NCBI GenBank assembly: GCA_964019155.1 | Contig: OZ025244.1 | Location: 35,135,929 to 35,199,928, forward strand | Length of the DNA stretch: 64,000 bases | Direction: 5' to 3' | From: Osedax fenrisi | Taxonomy: Eukaryota; Annelida; Polychaeta; Sabellida; Siboglinidae | Part shown: one piece after another, positions 63,871 to 64,000 of the stretch | How the letters are laid out: each line of letters begins with the position of its first letter | Position numbering within the stretch: the stretch's first letter is position 1 | Position numbers and translations under genes: made by a program | Notes under the pieces: generated by a model | Databases searched by the model: none | Told to the model about the DNA's origin: nothing | The model's input: only the letters and a program-made list of their open reading frames with translations

Positions 63871-64000
63871 ACATAACTCAAATGTTATATAATCTATCAA
63901 TCAAAGAATTATTTGTATATAAAATATTTATTATCCTATACTACTTACTATATTATTATCATTTAATACTTATTATATTATAATATATTGATTTCATATT

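Noticed and set aside
1..64000. Transfer RNA, ribosomal RNA or spliceosomal RNA genes
   Set aside because: I looked for tRNA arm signatures and conserved rRNA words and saw none I could support.

Overview
The window is nuclear DNA from an invertebrate animal. Evidence: two animal vesicle-traffic genes (RABIF/Mss4 and SFT2D3) are split by many introns; there are CR1/L2-type and RTE-like non-LTR retrotransposons and many short terminal-inverted-repeat elements; the sequence is extremely AT-rich with long (TA)n tracts. Nothing bacterial or viral is seen. The species cannot be named from this sequence; an early-branching animal such as a sponge or cnidarian is only a guess.

Left half (1-33891). 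Two head-to-tail copies of a unit of about 17 kb. Unit A runs from just before the window to 16928; unit B is 16929-33891. They are near-identical by eye. Each carries, left to right: a minus-strand 5'-truncated CR1/L2-like LINE with an 8-bp target duplication; a complete three-exon RABIF gene (+); exons 2-6 of SFT2D3 (-), convergent with RABIF; a 1.1-kb hAT-type non-autonomous element in an SFT2D3 intron; an RTE-like LINE (+) interrupted in its reverse transcriptase (RT) by a second CR1/L2-like LINE, which creates a 435-codon chimeric RT frame; and a ~730-bp terminal-inverted-repeat element at the right edge. SFT2D3 exon 1 lies outside the repeat at 34397-34585. Unit B plus exon 1 therefore makes the complete gene, while unit A holds a headless copy. 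RABIF is intact in both units.

Middle (33892-53100). A foldback element at the duplication edge, then SFT2D3 exon 1. Head-to-head with it are candidate plus-strand exons (35125-46550) of a gene I cannot name; they encode a helical segment with weak resemblance to armadillo/FH3-type repeats. The large introns hold AGCAGCATAATA-type foldbacks, a GTCACTTCGTCC repeat cluster, AGAACTTTT tandem repeats, a short RTE-like 3' fragment with an 11-bp target duplication, a pogo-like element with TA target duplication, and a 53-bp perfect inverted repeat.

Right (52700-64000). A G+C-richer promoter-like block, then a chain of small plus-strand exons (53138-63146) whose phases all agree and which encode an acidic protein of about 283 residues. 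It has a candidate protein-phosphatase-1 docking motif (KVTF) and a seven-residue tandem repeat. No homologue is recognised. Introns hold a second member of the CAAAGATTTTCC element family (7-bp target duplications) and a Harbinger-like element with TAA target duplication.

The two named genes both act in membrane traffic: RABIF binds nucleotide-free Rab GTPases, and SFT2D3 is a tetraspanning Golgi/endosome protein. Their convergent pairing may be coincidence. The genomic story is one of repeated mobile-element insertion followed by a recent segmental duplication whose breakpoint lies in a DNA transposon, or an assembly artefact that mimics one.
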